Assembly (NCBI GenBank): GCA_003169845.1
Contig: PNAG01000028.1
Span: forward strand, 269,490-333,489
Direction: 5' to 3'
Source of the DNA: Candidatus Dormiibacterota bacterium
GTDB taxonomy: Bacteria; Chloroflexota; Dormibacteria; Dormibacterales; Dormibacteraceae
DNA: 64,000 nucleotides
Shown: positions 1 through 8,542 of the stretch, piece after piece
Layout of the letters: every line of letters starts with the position of its first letter
Position numbering within the stretch: position 1 is the first letter of the stretch
Translations under genes and position numbers: made by a program
Notes under the pieces: generated by a model
What the model was told of the DNA's origin: nothing
The model's input: only the letters and a program-made list of their open reading frames with translations
Database searches by the model: none

Positions 1-2
1 TT

Positions 3-2873
3 GGCTGCCTGCGTGAGGGGGTCGGCTGGGGAACGGACGCCCTCCAGCTCGGACGTGCGCATTGGGCGGGGGATCCGCCTCCCGGCCTACTCGCCGACCG
101 GCTGCCCAGCACCCGCCTGCAGCACGAGCACACCCTCGTCCTGCTGCAGGATCGGACCACCCAACTGCGCCCCGGCGAGCGGCTGACATCCGGCTTCTTC
201 GGGATCCACAAAGCCAACCATCCGGGAGCGACGTCCGCCGCCGACGCGGTCGAGGCCGCCGAAGCTCTCCGTCAGCCAGAGGCCCGACCGCCAGAGCCTG
301 CGGGAGCAGATGGTGCGGTTTCGGTGGTGGGGTCGCTGTTCTCATCGTCTCCAGTCCTCCACTGCCGCGACCTCGCCGACGGCGAGATCGGAGCCCTGGT
401 GGGTTCCAGTCGACGCCACGCGGAGCGTGATGGCCGGGACATGCTCAGTTTCTTCACCGAGGACGGCACTCACGTCGTGCTGCAGGCGAAGGAACGTGCG
501 GTGCTGCGGCCTCACGGGCACATCCTGCGCACCGGGAACGGCCTGGTGCCGGATGAGGGCAGCTTGACCTCTACGGCGTGGATGGCTGGTGTCTTTCACT
601 CGCAGGTCACCCAGGGGCACGTGAACCTCAACCGGATGCTGTCCACGAGACGGGGCTACGTCGGGCTGCGGCGCGCCTACGGGCTGCGGGTGTTCGTGGA
701 GGCGACTGCAGCGCCCGGGGGCTGGGTCCTGCTCGACGCGCCGAGCGCATGGGCGGTCGCCCTGGATTCCTGCCGGTGGTGGTACGGGCATGCTCAGGGG
801 TTGATCGAGGTGGTCGTCACCGCACCCGCGGCGAAGCACGAGCTCACCCTCCAGGTTCGGGTGCGGGAGGGTGCCTCGTGCCGCCTCCTCGTCTGCGCCA
901 ATGTGGCCCTCGGCGATGACGACGGCCAGGACCCTGACCCTCCCCCGCTATCAATCGACGCGAGCGGTGTCACGGTCCGACCGCCAGCGGGCTCGGCGAC
1001 CGCGAGTCGCTTTCCGAGCGGCTCCTTCCGGCTCTCCTGGCAAGCGGGTGCCGTCGAGCTGGTGCAGCGCGACGAGGCCCTGTTCCTGGACGGGCGATCG
1101 CACAACCTGCCTTGGCTGACAATGCGGACTCCTCCGACCCATGACCTGAGGCTCACGCTGACCGCCCATCTGGTGCCGGACGCTGATCGCGCCACCCAGG
1201 CTCTCGGCGATCCGGCTTGGCCCGAGTTCTGGCCTGGGCTGGGCGGATCCTTGCGGCTGGTCCCGCCGCCGGGCTCGCCGCTGGCTGACGAGGTGGCGCG
1301 GCTCGATGCCGTCCTACCCTGGTTCGCCCACAACGCGCTCGTGCACTACCTTTCCCCGCGCGGCCTGGAGCAGTACACGGGCGGAGGTTGGGGCACCCGT
1401 GACGTCTGCCAGGGCCCAGTCAGCCTGCTCCTCGCCCTCGACCGCATGGCGCCCCTGCGCGACCTGCTCACGCGCGTGTTCCGCGCTCAGAACGCGCGGG
1501 GCGACTGGCCCCAATGGTTCGAGTTCTACCCCCGGGAGGCAGCGCCGGGGCAGCGCGACGCCCACGGCGACGTCGTTTTCTGGCCCCTTTTGGCGCTCGG
1601 GGAGTACCTCGCAGCCAGCGGTGACCGTAGTCTCCTGGAGGAGCGTCTCCCCTACGTCGGCGACGACGGGGCGACCGCGGCCGAGCCGGTGCTCGAGCAC
1701 GTGCGCCGGGCGCTGGCCAGGATTGCGGCCGACACCGTCCCCGGCACACCCCTTCCGGCGTACGGCCTTGGGGACTGGAACGATTCTCTGCAGCCTGCGG
1801 ATCCCGCCTTGGCCGTCCGGCTTTGCTCCACCTGGACCGTGACTCTTCAGATCCACGCGTTGCGCACGCTGGCAAATGCTCTCCGTGCTGTCGGAGAGCA
1901 CGATGCAGCCGACGGAGGGACCGCTGCCACGGCCGCCGCCGCCGAGCACACGGCCGCGGAGTCTACCAAGGCGATGCGTGACCTGCTCGTACGCGACGGC
2001 CTTCTCGCCGGCTACGGGCTCTTCCGCGACGACGGCTCGGTAGAGCACCTGGTCCACCCCTCCGATCGCCGCACCGGACTGCGCTACGGCCTGTTGCAAG
2101 TCATCCACGCTATCTCCGGCGAGCTGCTGTCGCCCGAAGATGCGGAGGCACATTTGGCGCTCCTACATAAGCACCTCCTTGGTCCTGACGGCGCGCGATT
2201 GTTCGACCGTCCCCCGCGGTACCACGGCGGTCCGATGGAGGTCTTCCAGCGGGCCGAGGCCGGCACTTTCTTCGGCCGCGAGATCGGGCTCATGTACACA
2301 CACGCCCACCTGCGCTACGCCGAGGCGCTCGCCCGGCACGGCGACGCGCAGCGGTTGCTCGAGGCGCTGGCCCTCGCGAACCCCATCGGCATGACCGCGC
2401 GGGTGCCGTCAGCTCGGCCCCGCCAGTCGAACTGCTATTACTCCTCCTCCGACGCCGTGATCGCCGACCGGTACGAGGCGGCGGAGCAGTACGATCGCGT
2501 GCTCCGGGGGGACGTTCCGCTCGAGGGTGGCTGGCGGGTGTACTCGTCGGGCCCTGGCATCTTCCTGCGGCTCGTCGTGGAGTGTCTGCTCGGTCTGCGC
2601 CGCCGCTCACACGTTCTGGAGGTCGATCCGGTGCTCGCCCCGGACCTGGACGGCCTGCGGGCGCGAGTGCCGGTTGCAGGTGTACCGATGGACGTGACGT
2701 TCCGCGTCGGTGCGCGCGGTGTCGGACCGCTCGGCGTCAGCCTCAACGGCGTCCGGCTCGAGACCGAGGCGTTGTCAAACCTCTACCGCCCACCCGGCGT
2801 CGCGGTCGACATGGCGCAAGTGCGCGCCCTATTGCGGGCCGAGGGCAACACGCTGGCAGTGGAGGTGTCATGA
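3..2873 (+). CDS. GH94-like glycoside phosphorylase / cyclic beta-glucan synthase-type protein (5' partial)
   Basis: The reading frame is open from the left edge, so the true start lies outside the window; the first in-window start-like codon (GTG at 324) is not the real start. At least 956 residues are visible. GGGWGTRD (1380-1403) and GDWND (1770-1784) match the catalytic half of GH94 enzymes, where the Asp of the DWND-type motif is the general acid. A C-terminal SGPGIFLRLVVE stretch near 2550 is also typical. The family carries out phosphorolysis of beta-linked gluco-oligosaccharides or processes beta-1,2-glucan. No signal peptide is visible because the N-terminus is missing. It converges on a leftward operon for a glycosidase and an oligosaccharide-type importer, which suggests intracellular breakdown of imported beta-glucosides. 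Family placement is fairly secure; substrate is not. Confidence 0.8.
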   Translation, partial: GCLREGVGWGTDALQLGRAHWAGDPPPGLLADRLPSTRLQHEHTLVLLQDRTTQLRPGERLTSGFFGIHKANHPGATSAADAVEAAEALRQPEARPPEPAGADGAVSVVGSLFSSSPVLHCRDLADGEIGALVGSSRRHAERDGRDMLSFFTEDGTHVVLQAKERAVLRPHGHILRTGNGLVPDEGSLTSTAWMAGVFHSQVTQGHVNLNRMLSTRRGYVGLRRAYGLRVFVEATAAPGGWVLLDAPSAWAVALDSCRWWYGHAQGLIEVVVTAPAAKHELTLQVRVREGASCRLLVCANVALGDDDGQDPDPPPLSIDASGVTVRPPAGSATASRFPSGSFRLSWQAGAVELVQRDEALFLDGRSHNLPWLTMRTPPTHDLRLTLTAHLVPDADRATQALGDPAWPEFWPGLGGSLRLVPPPGSPLADEVARLDAVLPWFAHNALVHYLSPRGLEQYTGGGWGTRDVCQGPVSLLLALDRMAPLRDLLTRVFRAQNARGDWPQWFEFYPREAAPGQRDAHGDVVFWPLLALGEYLAASGDRSLLEERLPYVGDDGATAAEPVLEHVRRALARIAADTVPGTPLPAYGLGDWNDSLQPADPALAVRLCSTWTVTLQIHALRTLANALRAVGEHDAADGGTAATAAAAEHTAAESTKAMRDLLVRDGLLAGYGLFRDDGSVEHLVHPSDRRTGLRYGLLQVIHAISGELLSPEDAEAHLALLHKHLLGPDGARLFDRPPRYHGGPMEVFQRAEAGTFFGREIGLMYTHAHLRYAEALARHGDAQRLLEALALANPIGMTARVPSARPRQSNCYYSSSDAVIADRYEAAEQYDRVLRGDVPLEGGWRVYSSGPGIFLRLVVECLLGLRRRSHVLEVDPVLAPDLDGLRARVPVAGVPMDVTFRVGARGVGPLGVSLNGVRLETEALSNLYRPPGVAVDMAQVRALLRAEGNTLAVEVS

Positions 2874-2975
2874 GACTCCAACTCCGCGATGCCTTGCTGG
2901 TCCTTGGTCGCAACGACGGCATCACCTGCGAATGAGACGCTTGGTGTCGGCCGTGCGCCAGTTCGACAAGTCAAT

Positions 2976-3017
2976 CTTGGGGAGTTCGGCAACGCGATTG
3001 GAGCCAAACTCCCCAAG
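2976..3017. terminator. Inverted repeat between convergent genes, probable bidirectional terminator
   Basis: CTTGGGGAGTT (2976-2986) and AACTCCCCAAG (3007-3017) form a perfect 11-bp stem with a 20-nt loop. It sits between the stop of the GH94-like gene (+) and the stop of the glucoamylase-like gene (-). There is no long T tract, so termination is inferred mainly from position. Confidence 0.55.
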
Positions 3018-3031
3018 CTCTGTTCGCTGAC

Positions 3032-4687
3032 TTATTGAATCGACATCGTCTCCATGGAGAGGTAAGTCTGTGCCGCCCAGGAGACCGGGTCTCGCGCGAA
3101 GTGCTGCTGCATCGCACCGTTGCGAATTGTGTTGTCCAGTGCGGCCATGATCATGGACTGGTCGAGGACCAGATACCGGTGGCCGACCGATCCCGTCCTG
3201 GGGTTTACCGCGTCGAAGAAACCGGCGGGCCCGTACACCCCGGGGTAGAGCGCACGCAACGCCTGGATGTTGGCGTAGGCCTGCTGCGGCGCGACTTGCA
3301 GGGCGATGAACGACGCGTGCGGAGTCACAACGTCCTCAGTTGCGCAGCCATGGCACTGGGACAATCCCTCGTTCGGGTGGCTGGCGTTCGCCCCGCCTCC
3401 GTAGTACGGGAACGTAAGGCCCTCGACCCCGAAGCCGCCATATCCGCCACTGTCGTCGGCGATGCTGGACGGCGACAGGCCCCAGACCGGGTAGTGGAGC
3501 TGTTCAGTCGCGTACTTGATCTGAACCTGGGCGGTGCGCACGTCGGCAAGACCGAAGCTGTGCGGCCCCCAGGTCGTCTCCGGCACGACCTCGTTTGCCA
3601 TCAGGCCTTCGAACATCCCGCCGGCGAACGTCGGCACAAAGGTGAGGTCCGAGCCGGTGTAGACGTAGTGCCCTTCCCAGACGTTGAACTGCTGGCCCGA
3701 CTGCGGGTCGGCATAGGTCTGCCAGTAGCCGGATGGCGGCCACTGTCCCTGCCAGGAGAAGTCGGGATCGGTGCTCTGGCAGTCGGTGTACGGAGCCGGT
3801 GGTGGAAGCGTCCGCCAGCTGCGCCACCATACGTTGCCCGGCATCTGGTGCAGCCCCATGCCTATGTAGGCGGATATACGCGGATCGCTGTACAGAGCGC
3901 CGTTGTGGTAGTAGTGCGTCCAGTTGTCAGCCTGGTCGGGGGGCAGGCCGACGTAGAACCCGCCGAACATCTGGCCGGTGGGCTGGTTGCCAGCGATTGC
4001 GGGATTTGTGTTGCAGTGTGTCTCAGCTCGCGCATCGTAGAAGAGGCCAAAGTTCATTGGGGCCATCAGGCTGTCAACCAGCCGTCTGAGCTCTGGCATC
4101 GCCTGCCGCACCACGATCAGACCCGAGGCATACCAGCCGTTGTCGACGTTGGAGATGAAATAGCAGTTGTCGAATGTCGGCGCCGTCTCGGTGGTGCAGT
4201 CGATGTCGCCCGGGTTTCGGATGACGTGACCGCTGGTGGTGTCGTACCACTGATACAGGAAGCCGGCGAACCGCTTCAGGCTCGCCATCTCGGTGAGCGT
4301 CGCGGCCAGCTGGGCGCGCGCTTGTGGCCTGCTGATAAGACCGAGGTCGTTGGCTGCCACCACCGCCCAGAGATATACCCCGATGTTGGCGGCCGAGGTG
4401 TATCTGCCATAAGAAGTGGGTATGGCGGAACCACCGGCAAAGCTGACGTTGTCCAGTGGCAGATGGGTATTGGGGTCAACGTCCGTCCCGTAGAACTTCC
4501 ACGTGTCCCGGGCGATTTGCATCAGGTTCGCCCGTTGCCCATCAGCTAGGCCGCCGCCGGGGGATGCGCCGATGCCACCCGCCGCGCCCACCCCCTGCAT
4601 CGCCAGCAGCATCGACGCGATGACGCCCAACACCACAAGCGGCCAGCGCCGCGTCCCGATCGGCCGAAAGAGTCCTTCTCTTCTCAT
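3032..4687 (-). CDS. Exported glucoamylase-like protein (glycoamylase-like family)
   Basis: This 551-residue protein has a basic N-terminus and a hydrophobic segment at about residues 15-33 (signal peptide or anchor), then a large domain of about 500 residues. The segments SAANIGVYLWAVVAA, ISNVDNGWYASGL and GFFDAVNPRTG match the glycoamylase-like family (PF10091 type), an alpha/alpha-barrel often found near GH94 and beta-glucan genes. I chose the ATG at 4687 because AGGAGG lies 11 nt upstream (4699-4704). A longer frame to 4756 would overlap the preceding ABC gene and lacks a ribosome site. It is the last gene of the leftward saccharide operon. Likely role: extracytoplasmic processing of a polysaccharide or cyclic glucan before import; the substrate is not shown. 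Confidence 0.78.
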   Translation of the reverse strand: MRREGLFRPIGTRRWPLVVLGVIASMLLAMQGVGAAGGIGASPGGGLADGQRANLMQIARDTWKFYGTDVDPNTHLPLDNVSFAGGSAIPTSYGRYTSAANIGVYLWAVVAANDLGLISRPQARAQLAATLTEMASLKRFAGFLYQWYDTTSGHVIRNPGDIDCTTETAPTFDNCYFISNVDNGWYASGLIVVRQAMPELRRLVDSLMAPMNFGLFYDARAETHCNTNPAIAGNQPTGQMFGGFYVGLPPDQADNWTHYYHNGALYSDPRISAYIGMGLHQMPGNVWWRSWRTLPPPAPYTDCQSTDPDFSWQGQWPPSGYWQTYADPQSGQQFNVWEGHYVYTGSDLTFVPTFAGGMFEGLMANEVVPETTWGPHSFGLADVRTAQVQIKYATEQLHYPVWGLSPSSIADDSGGYGGFGVEGLTFPYYGGGANASHPNEGLSQCHGCATEDVVTPHASFIALQVAPQQAYANIQALRALYPGVYGPAGFFDAVNPRTGSVGHRYLVLDQSMIMAALDNTIRNGAMQQHFARDPVSWAAQTYLSMETMSIQ

Positions 4688-4712
4688 CTGTGGCAACTCC
4701 TCCTGTGAGAAT

Positions 4713-5549
4713 TCACTGGCTCGGGCTCGGGCCAACTGCGGCGAACGGGGTGGCAACCGCGTCGAGCAGCTGCACGGTGTACTCGTCCTTTGGATGCTGC
4801 AGAACCTGTTTGGTCGGGCCTTGCTCGACCACCTTTCCTTTGTTGAGGACGAGTATCTCGTCGGTGATCACCCGCGCGCCGAGCAGGTCGTGGGTGATGT
4901 AGAGCAGGCTCAGGCCTCGTTTCGCGCGCAGGCTGGCCAGCAGCCGTAGCACGTCGGCCCGCAGTGACACGTCGAGCATCGAGACAGGCTCGTCGGCCAC
5001 GATCAGTTCCGGGTCACACGCCAGCGCACGGGCGATGACAACGCGCTGCCGCTGGCCGCCGGAGAGCTGATGCGGCAACTTGCCCGCGAACTGGGCCGGC
5101 GGCGTCAGCCCCACCGTCTCGAGCAGCTCGTAGACTCGCTCCCTGGCTCGAGCAGGGGCCATGTGCAGGAAGTTCTGGCAGGGCCGCATGACCGTGTATT
5201 CGACGGTGTGCAGCGGGTTGAGCGCCGCGTACGGATCCTGGAATACCATCTGCACCCGGCTGTGGTACTTGCGCAGCCCGCCGGCGTGCAGACGTTCCAC
5301 GGCGAGCTCGCCGAACCTGATCGATCCCGAGGTGGGCCGCTCCGAGCCGGTGATCATTTTGGCGATCGTGCTCTTGCCGCTTCCGCTCGCCCCGACGAGG
5401 CTGACGGCGGCGCCAGGCGCGATCGTGAACGACACGTCATCCACCGCGGTGAATTTCCCCCTGCCGCGTCCCCGTACGGTGTAGACCTTCGAAACGCCGC
5501 TGACGACGAGTGGCGCCACGGTAGTGGCCTGATCGGCCGCCGATCGCAC
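4713..5549 (-). CDS. ABC transporter ATP-binding protein, DppF/OppF type
   Basis: This 278-residue ATPase has Walker A GASGSGKST (residues 53-61), signature LSGGQ (162-166) and Walker B ELIVADEP (181-188). FQDPYAALNP near 103 is typical of the oligopeptide/oligosaccharide importer class. It lacks the longer C-terminal extension of its DppD partner. The start is a GTG only 1 nt after the TAA of the upstream ATPase gene, which implies translational coupling. It would energise import with the adjacent DppD-type ATPase through the two permeases. This importer class also carries cello-, xylo- or beta-gluco-oligosaccharides in other bacteria, which fits the two flanking glycosidase-type genes. Confidence 0.9.
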   Translation of the reverse strand: MRSAADQATTVAPLVVSGVSKVYTVRGRGRGKFTAVDDVSFTIAPGAAVSLVGASGSGKSTIAKMITGSERPTSGSIRFGELAVERLHAGGLRKYHSRVQMVFQDPYAALNPLHTVEYTVMRPCQNFLHMAPARARERVYELLETVGLTPPAQFAGKLPHQLSGGQRQRVVIARALACDPELIVADEPVSMLDVSLRADVLRLLASLRAKRGLSLLYITHDLLGARVITDEILVLNKGKVVEQGPTKQVLQHPKDEYTVQLLDAVATPFAAVGPSPSQ

Positions 5550-5550
5550 A

Positions 5551-6558
5551 TTAATGGACAGGGTTCACTCCCTCCTCGGCGACCGCCGCCGACGGGGCCC
5601 TGACATGGCATGCGGCCGAGCCGTGCCCCAGTGGTGACATTGGCGGGTCAAGCGTCCGGCAGATGTCCTGCACCAGCGGGCACCGTGGCGTGAAGGAACA
5701 CCCAGCTTGCGGCAGTGACAGGTCAGGTGGGGTGCCGGGAATCCCACCAAGATGGATCTCGTCCGCGCGCGGGTCTGCGTAGCACCTCAGCAACGCCTCG
5801 GTATACGGGTGGTGCGGCCCGCTTACAAGGTCTTTCGATGGTTGGTCCTCGACGACCCGGCCGGCGTACATCACCATGACCCGGTCTGTGGCCTCGAGGA
5901 CGACACCGAGGTCGTGGCTGATGAGGATCGCACTGAACCCGTTCTCGCGCTGCAGATCTTTGATGGTCTGAATCACTGCCTTCTGCACGATGACGTCCAG
6001 GGCAGTTGTCGGCTCATCGAAGATGATCATCCGGGGTTCGAGCGCGAGCGCGAGAGCGATCGAGACCCGCTGACGCATGCCACCCGACAGCTCGTGCGGG
6101 AATCTGCTCAGCACCGAAGCGTCGAGGCCAACCTTATCGAGCAGCTCGGCACCGCGGCGTCTGACGGTCGCACCCGGGTAATGCTCGCCCCCGTGTGCGT
6201 GAGCCTTGAGGATGTCACCAAAGTGGTGCTCAACGTTGCGCACCGGGTTCAGAGCGTTCATGCCGCTCTGCAGCACGATCGCGAAACCGTTGCGTCGCTG
6301 CCGGCGCAACTCCTCGCCTTTCAAGGTGCTGACGTCGACGCCGTCGAACCGGATCACGCCCTTCTCCAGCCGAGCCGGCGGGCGAAGCATCCGGGTCAGC
6401 GCGAACCCGAGCGTCGACTTGCCGCAACCCGACTCGCCGACCAGCCCGACGAACTCGCCCTGCTCCAGGACGAGGTCCACGTCGCGCACCGACCAGATCC
6501 GCTGCCCGCGTGTGGGCTCGTACACGACGTTGACGCCTTCCACTTCCAACAGTGCCAT
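5551..6558 (-). CDS. ABC transporter ATP-binding protein, DppD/OppD type
   Basis: This 335-residue ATPase has Walker A GESGCGKST (41-49), signature LSGGM (157-161) and Walker B RMIIFDEP (176-183). The C-terminal oligopeptide-transporter extension has a Cys-containing TPRCPLV segment, which may bind an Fe-S cluster or metal in relatives. The ATG at 6558 shares a base with the TGA of the permease gene (TGATG) and is preceded by GGAGAAG. A longer upstream frame exists inside the permease gene but has no support. It partners with the DppF-type ATPase downstream. Confidence 0.9.
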   Translation of the reverse strand: MALLEVEGVNVVYEPTRGQRIWSVRDVDLVLEQGEFVGLVGESGCGKSTLGFALTRMLRPPARLEKGVIRFDGVDVSTLKGEELRRQRRNGFAIVLQSGMNALNPVRNVEHHFGDILKAHAHGGEHYPGATVRRRGAELLDKVGLDASVLSRFPHELSGGMRQRVSIALALALEPRMIIFDEPTTALDVIVQKAVIQTIKDLQRENGFSAILISHDLGVVLEATDRVMVMYAGRVVEDQPSKDLVSGPHHPYTEALLRCYADPRADEIHLGGIPGTPPDLSLPQAGCSFTPRCPLVQDICRTLDPPMSPLGHGSAACHVRAPSAAVAEEGVNPVH

Positions 6559-7496
6559 CACTTCTCCCGAAGCCGAGGGTTGGATAGGGCGTCGACACCG
6601 AAATTGATGAGCGTGAACGACACCGCCAGCAGGGCGATCGCCAGGCCGGGGGCGAAGACCAGAACCCACTGGCCGGTCAGTAGCGAGTTCTGTTGCTGGG
6701 CGTAGTAGAGGATGGTTCCCCAGCTGACCGTGTTGGGGTCGCCCAGGCCGAGGAACTCCAGGCTGGCCTCGGCCATCACGGCTGCGGTTGCCGCGCTGAA
6801 GAAGCTGCCGGCGACCAGCGAAGTCATGTTCGGGAGGATCTCGCGGAACACCACCCGGAAGAGTCCTTCACCGGAGAACACCGCCGAGGTCACGAACTCG
6901 CGCGTGCGCAGCGTCGAGGCCTGGCTGCGGATGACCCGCGCGCCAGTGGCCCAGCTGGTGAACGCGACGACAAAGACGATCGTCCACACCGACCGCTTCT
7001 GGAGGTAAGCGGCCAGGATAAACATCAGCGGCAAGCCGGGAATGACCAGAACGAGGTTGGTCATGAAGCTGAGCAGTTCGTCGATCACACCCGGCCGGTA
7101 CCCGGCGATGAGGCCGACCGTCACCGCCACGAGAGTCGCCATGGCTCCCGCCGCAATCCCGACCAGCAGGGAGATCCGCGCGCCGTAGACCATCTGGGAG
7201 AAGACGTCCTGGCCGTTGCCGGTGGTGCCGAACCAGTTGGTGGCACTGGGGTTCTGGTACGGGACGAACGTCGTCGCCGTCGGCGAGTGCGGCGCGAGCA
7301 GCGGCGCGAACACGGCCACCAAGATGACAAGGCCGAGGATGACGAGGCCGATGCTCGCCTTGCGGTTGCTCCAGAGCGTGCGCAGCGCGCGGCCGAGGAA
7401 GCGCAGCGGTCCAGGGATCGGGCCGGCCGGACCGACCCGGATCTCAACCCCCGCGCCGGGAACCTCCGGCGGCGGGACTGGACTGACAATGCTCAT
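6558..7496 (-). CDS. ABC transporter permease, DppC type
   Basis: This 312-residue inner-membrane permease begins with a Pro-rich cytoplasmic tail of about 45 residues, then several hydrophobic helices and a binding-protein-dependent transport permease loop near SWATGARVIRSQ. The family forms a heterodimer with DppB. The ATG at 7496 overlaps the TGA of the upstream dppB-type gene by 4 bp (ATGA). The same frame stays open for another 1 kb upstream, but that stretch is an accidental alternate reading of the dppB-type gene. Confidence 0.9.
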   Translation of the reverse strand: MSIVSPVPPPEVPGAGVEIRVGPAGPIPGPLRFLGRALRTLWSNRKASIGLVILGLVILVAVFAPLLAPHSPTATTFVPYQNPSATNWFGTTGNGQDVFSQMVYGARISLLVGIAAGAMATLVAVTVGLIAGYRPGVIDELLSFMTNLVLVIPGLPLMFILAAYLQKRSVWTIVFVVAFTSWATGARVIRSQASTLRTREFVTSAVFSGEGLFRVVFREILPNMTSLVAGSFFSAATAAVMAEASLEFLGLGDPNTVSWGTILYYAQQQNSLLTGQWVLVFAPGLAIALLAVSFTLINFGVDALSNPRLREK

Positions 7497-8506
7497 TGTC
7501 GTACCCGGGGGTCGAGGCGGACGTAGAGCAGGTCGACGATGAAAATCGCGACCAGCATGGCCACCGTGATGACCAGGAACAGCGCCTGCATCAGAGGGAA
7601 GTCGTGATTGACCACGGCGATGTAGAGCAGGTTGCCCAGGCCTGGATAGCTGAACACGCCCTCGACCAGGACCGATCCGCCGACAACAGCTCCCAACGAG
7701 AGCCCGAACGCGGTGACGTTGGGCAGCAGTGCGTTCCGGGCGGCGTAGAGCAACGCGACGGTGCGGGTACGCAGTCCATTGGCCTCTGCAAACGTCACGT
7801 AGTCCTCGCCCAGGGTGTTGATCATGTTGTTGCGCATGCCGAAGACCCAGCCGGACAGACTGGTGATGGCCAGCGTCAGCGCTGGGATGACGCTGTGGTA
7901 AACCGCGCTGGTGAGGAACGACAGGCTCAGGTTCGGGGTCTCGCCGGGGTTGTACCCACCTTTGATCGGGAACCAGCCGTACGTGAAGGCGAACACGTAG
8001 AGCAGCAAAAGTCCGAGCCAGAAGGGCGGGAAGGCGGCGAAGAAGGTCGCTCCGAGCGTGACCGATGTGTCCGCCGCCTTGCCGCGCCGCCAGCCCGCAT
8101 AGACGCCCAGCAGGGTCCCGATGATGAACGCGAAAATCGTCGTCACGCCGACCAGGGCGAGCGTCCACGGGGCTGCCTTGCCGATGGTCTGCGCGACAGT
8201 CTCGCTCGGGAACGAGTATGAGGTGCCGAAATTGAGATGCACGATGCTCGTCCAGTAGTCCCAGTACTGGGTTATCACGCTGGTGTGCGGCACGCCCAGC
8301 TGGATCTCGACGGCCCTCCGCTCGGCGTTGGTGATGGGTTGTCCGCTGGACGCGAGCTTGGCCAGCGCCGCGTCCACCGGGGAACCGGGCATGAGCCTCG
8401 GCAGGATGAAATTCAGGGTGATCGCCGCCCACAGGGTGATCAGGAACAGCACCACCTTGCGGGCCACATATCTCATGGCCCGCAACCCCATGGCACTGGT
8501 GGACAC
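7493..8506 (-). CDS. ABC transporter permease, DppB type
   Basis: This 337-residue permease has an N-terminal helix followed by the long extracytoplasmic loop and five further helices usual for DppB/OppB. The segment GTLLGVYAGWRRGK and the late GGSVLVEGVFSYPGLG motif are diagnostic of the family. The start is uncertain: a GTG at 8506 gives the length used here, while an ATG at 8491 lies about 16 nt from a GGAAGG-like site. It follows the binding-protein gene by about 36 nt and overlaps the dppC-type gene by 4 bp. Confidence 0.88.
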   Translation of the reverse strand: MSTSAMGLRAMRYVARKVVLFLITLWAAITLNFILPRLMPGSPVDAALAKLASSGQPITNAERRAVEIQLGVPHTSVITQYWDYWTSIVHLNFGTSYSFPSETVAQTIGKAAPWTLALVGVTTIFAFIIGTLLGVYAGWRRGKAADTSVTLGATFFAAFPPFWLGLLLLYVFAFTYGWFPIKGGYNPGETPNLSLSFLTSAVYHSVIPALTLAITSLSGWVFGMRNNMINTLGEDYVTFAEANGLRTRTVALLYAARNALLPNVTAFGLSLGAVVGGSVLVEGVFSYPGLGNLLYIAVVNHDFPLMQALFLVITVAMLVAIFIVDLLYVRLDPRVRQ

Positions 8507-8542
8507 CTTCCACCAGTGCTTTGCGTTTCGCCAGAAATCACC

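Noticed and set aside
3035-4549. Long plus-strand frame opposite the glucoamylase-like gene
   Set aside because: Antisense shadow caused by GC-rich codon use; no recognisable protein motif.
6558-8513. A 651-codon minus-strand frame across both permease genes
   Set aside because: Only the first half in gene order is a read-through of the dppB-type gene in another frame; the true dppC-type gene starts at 7496.
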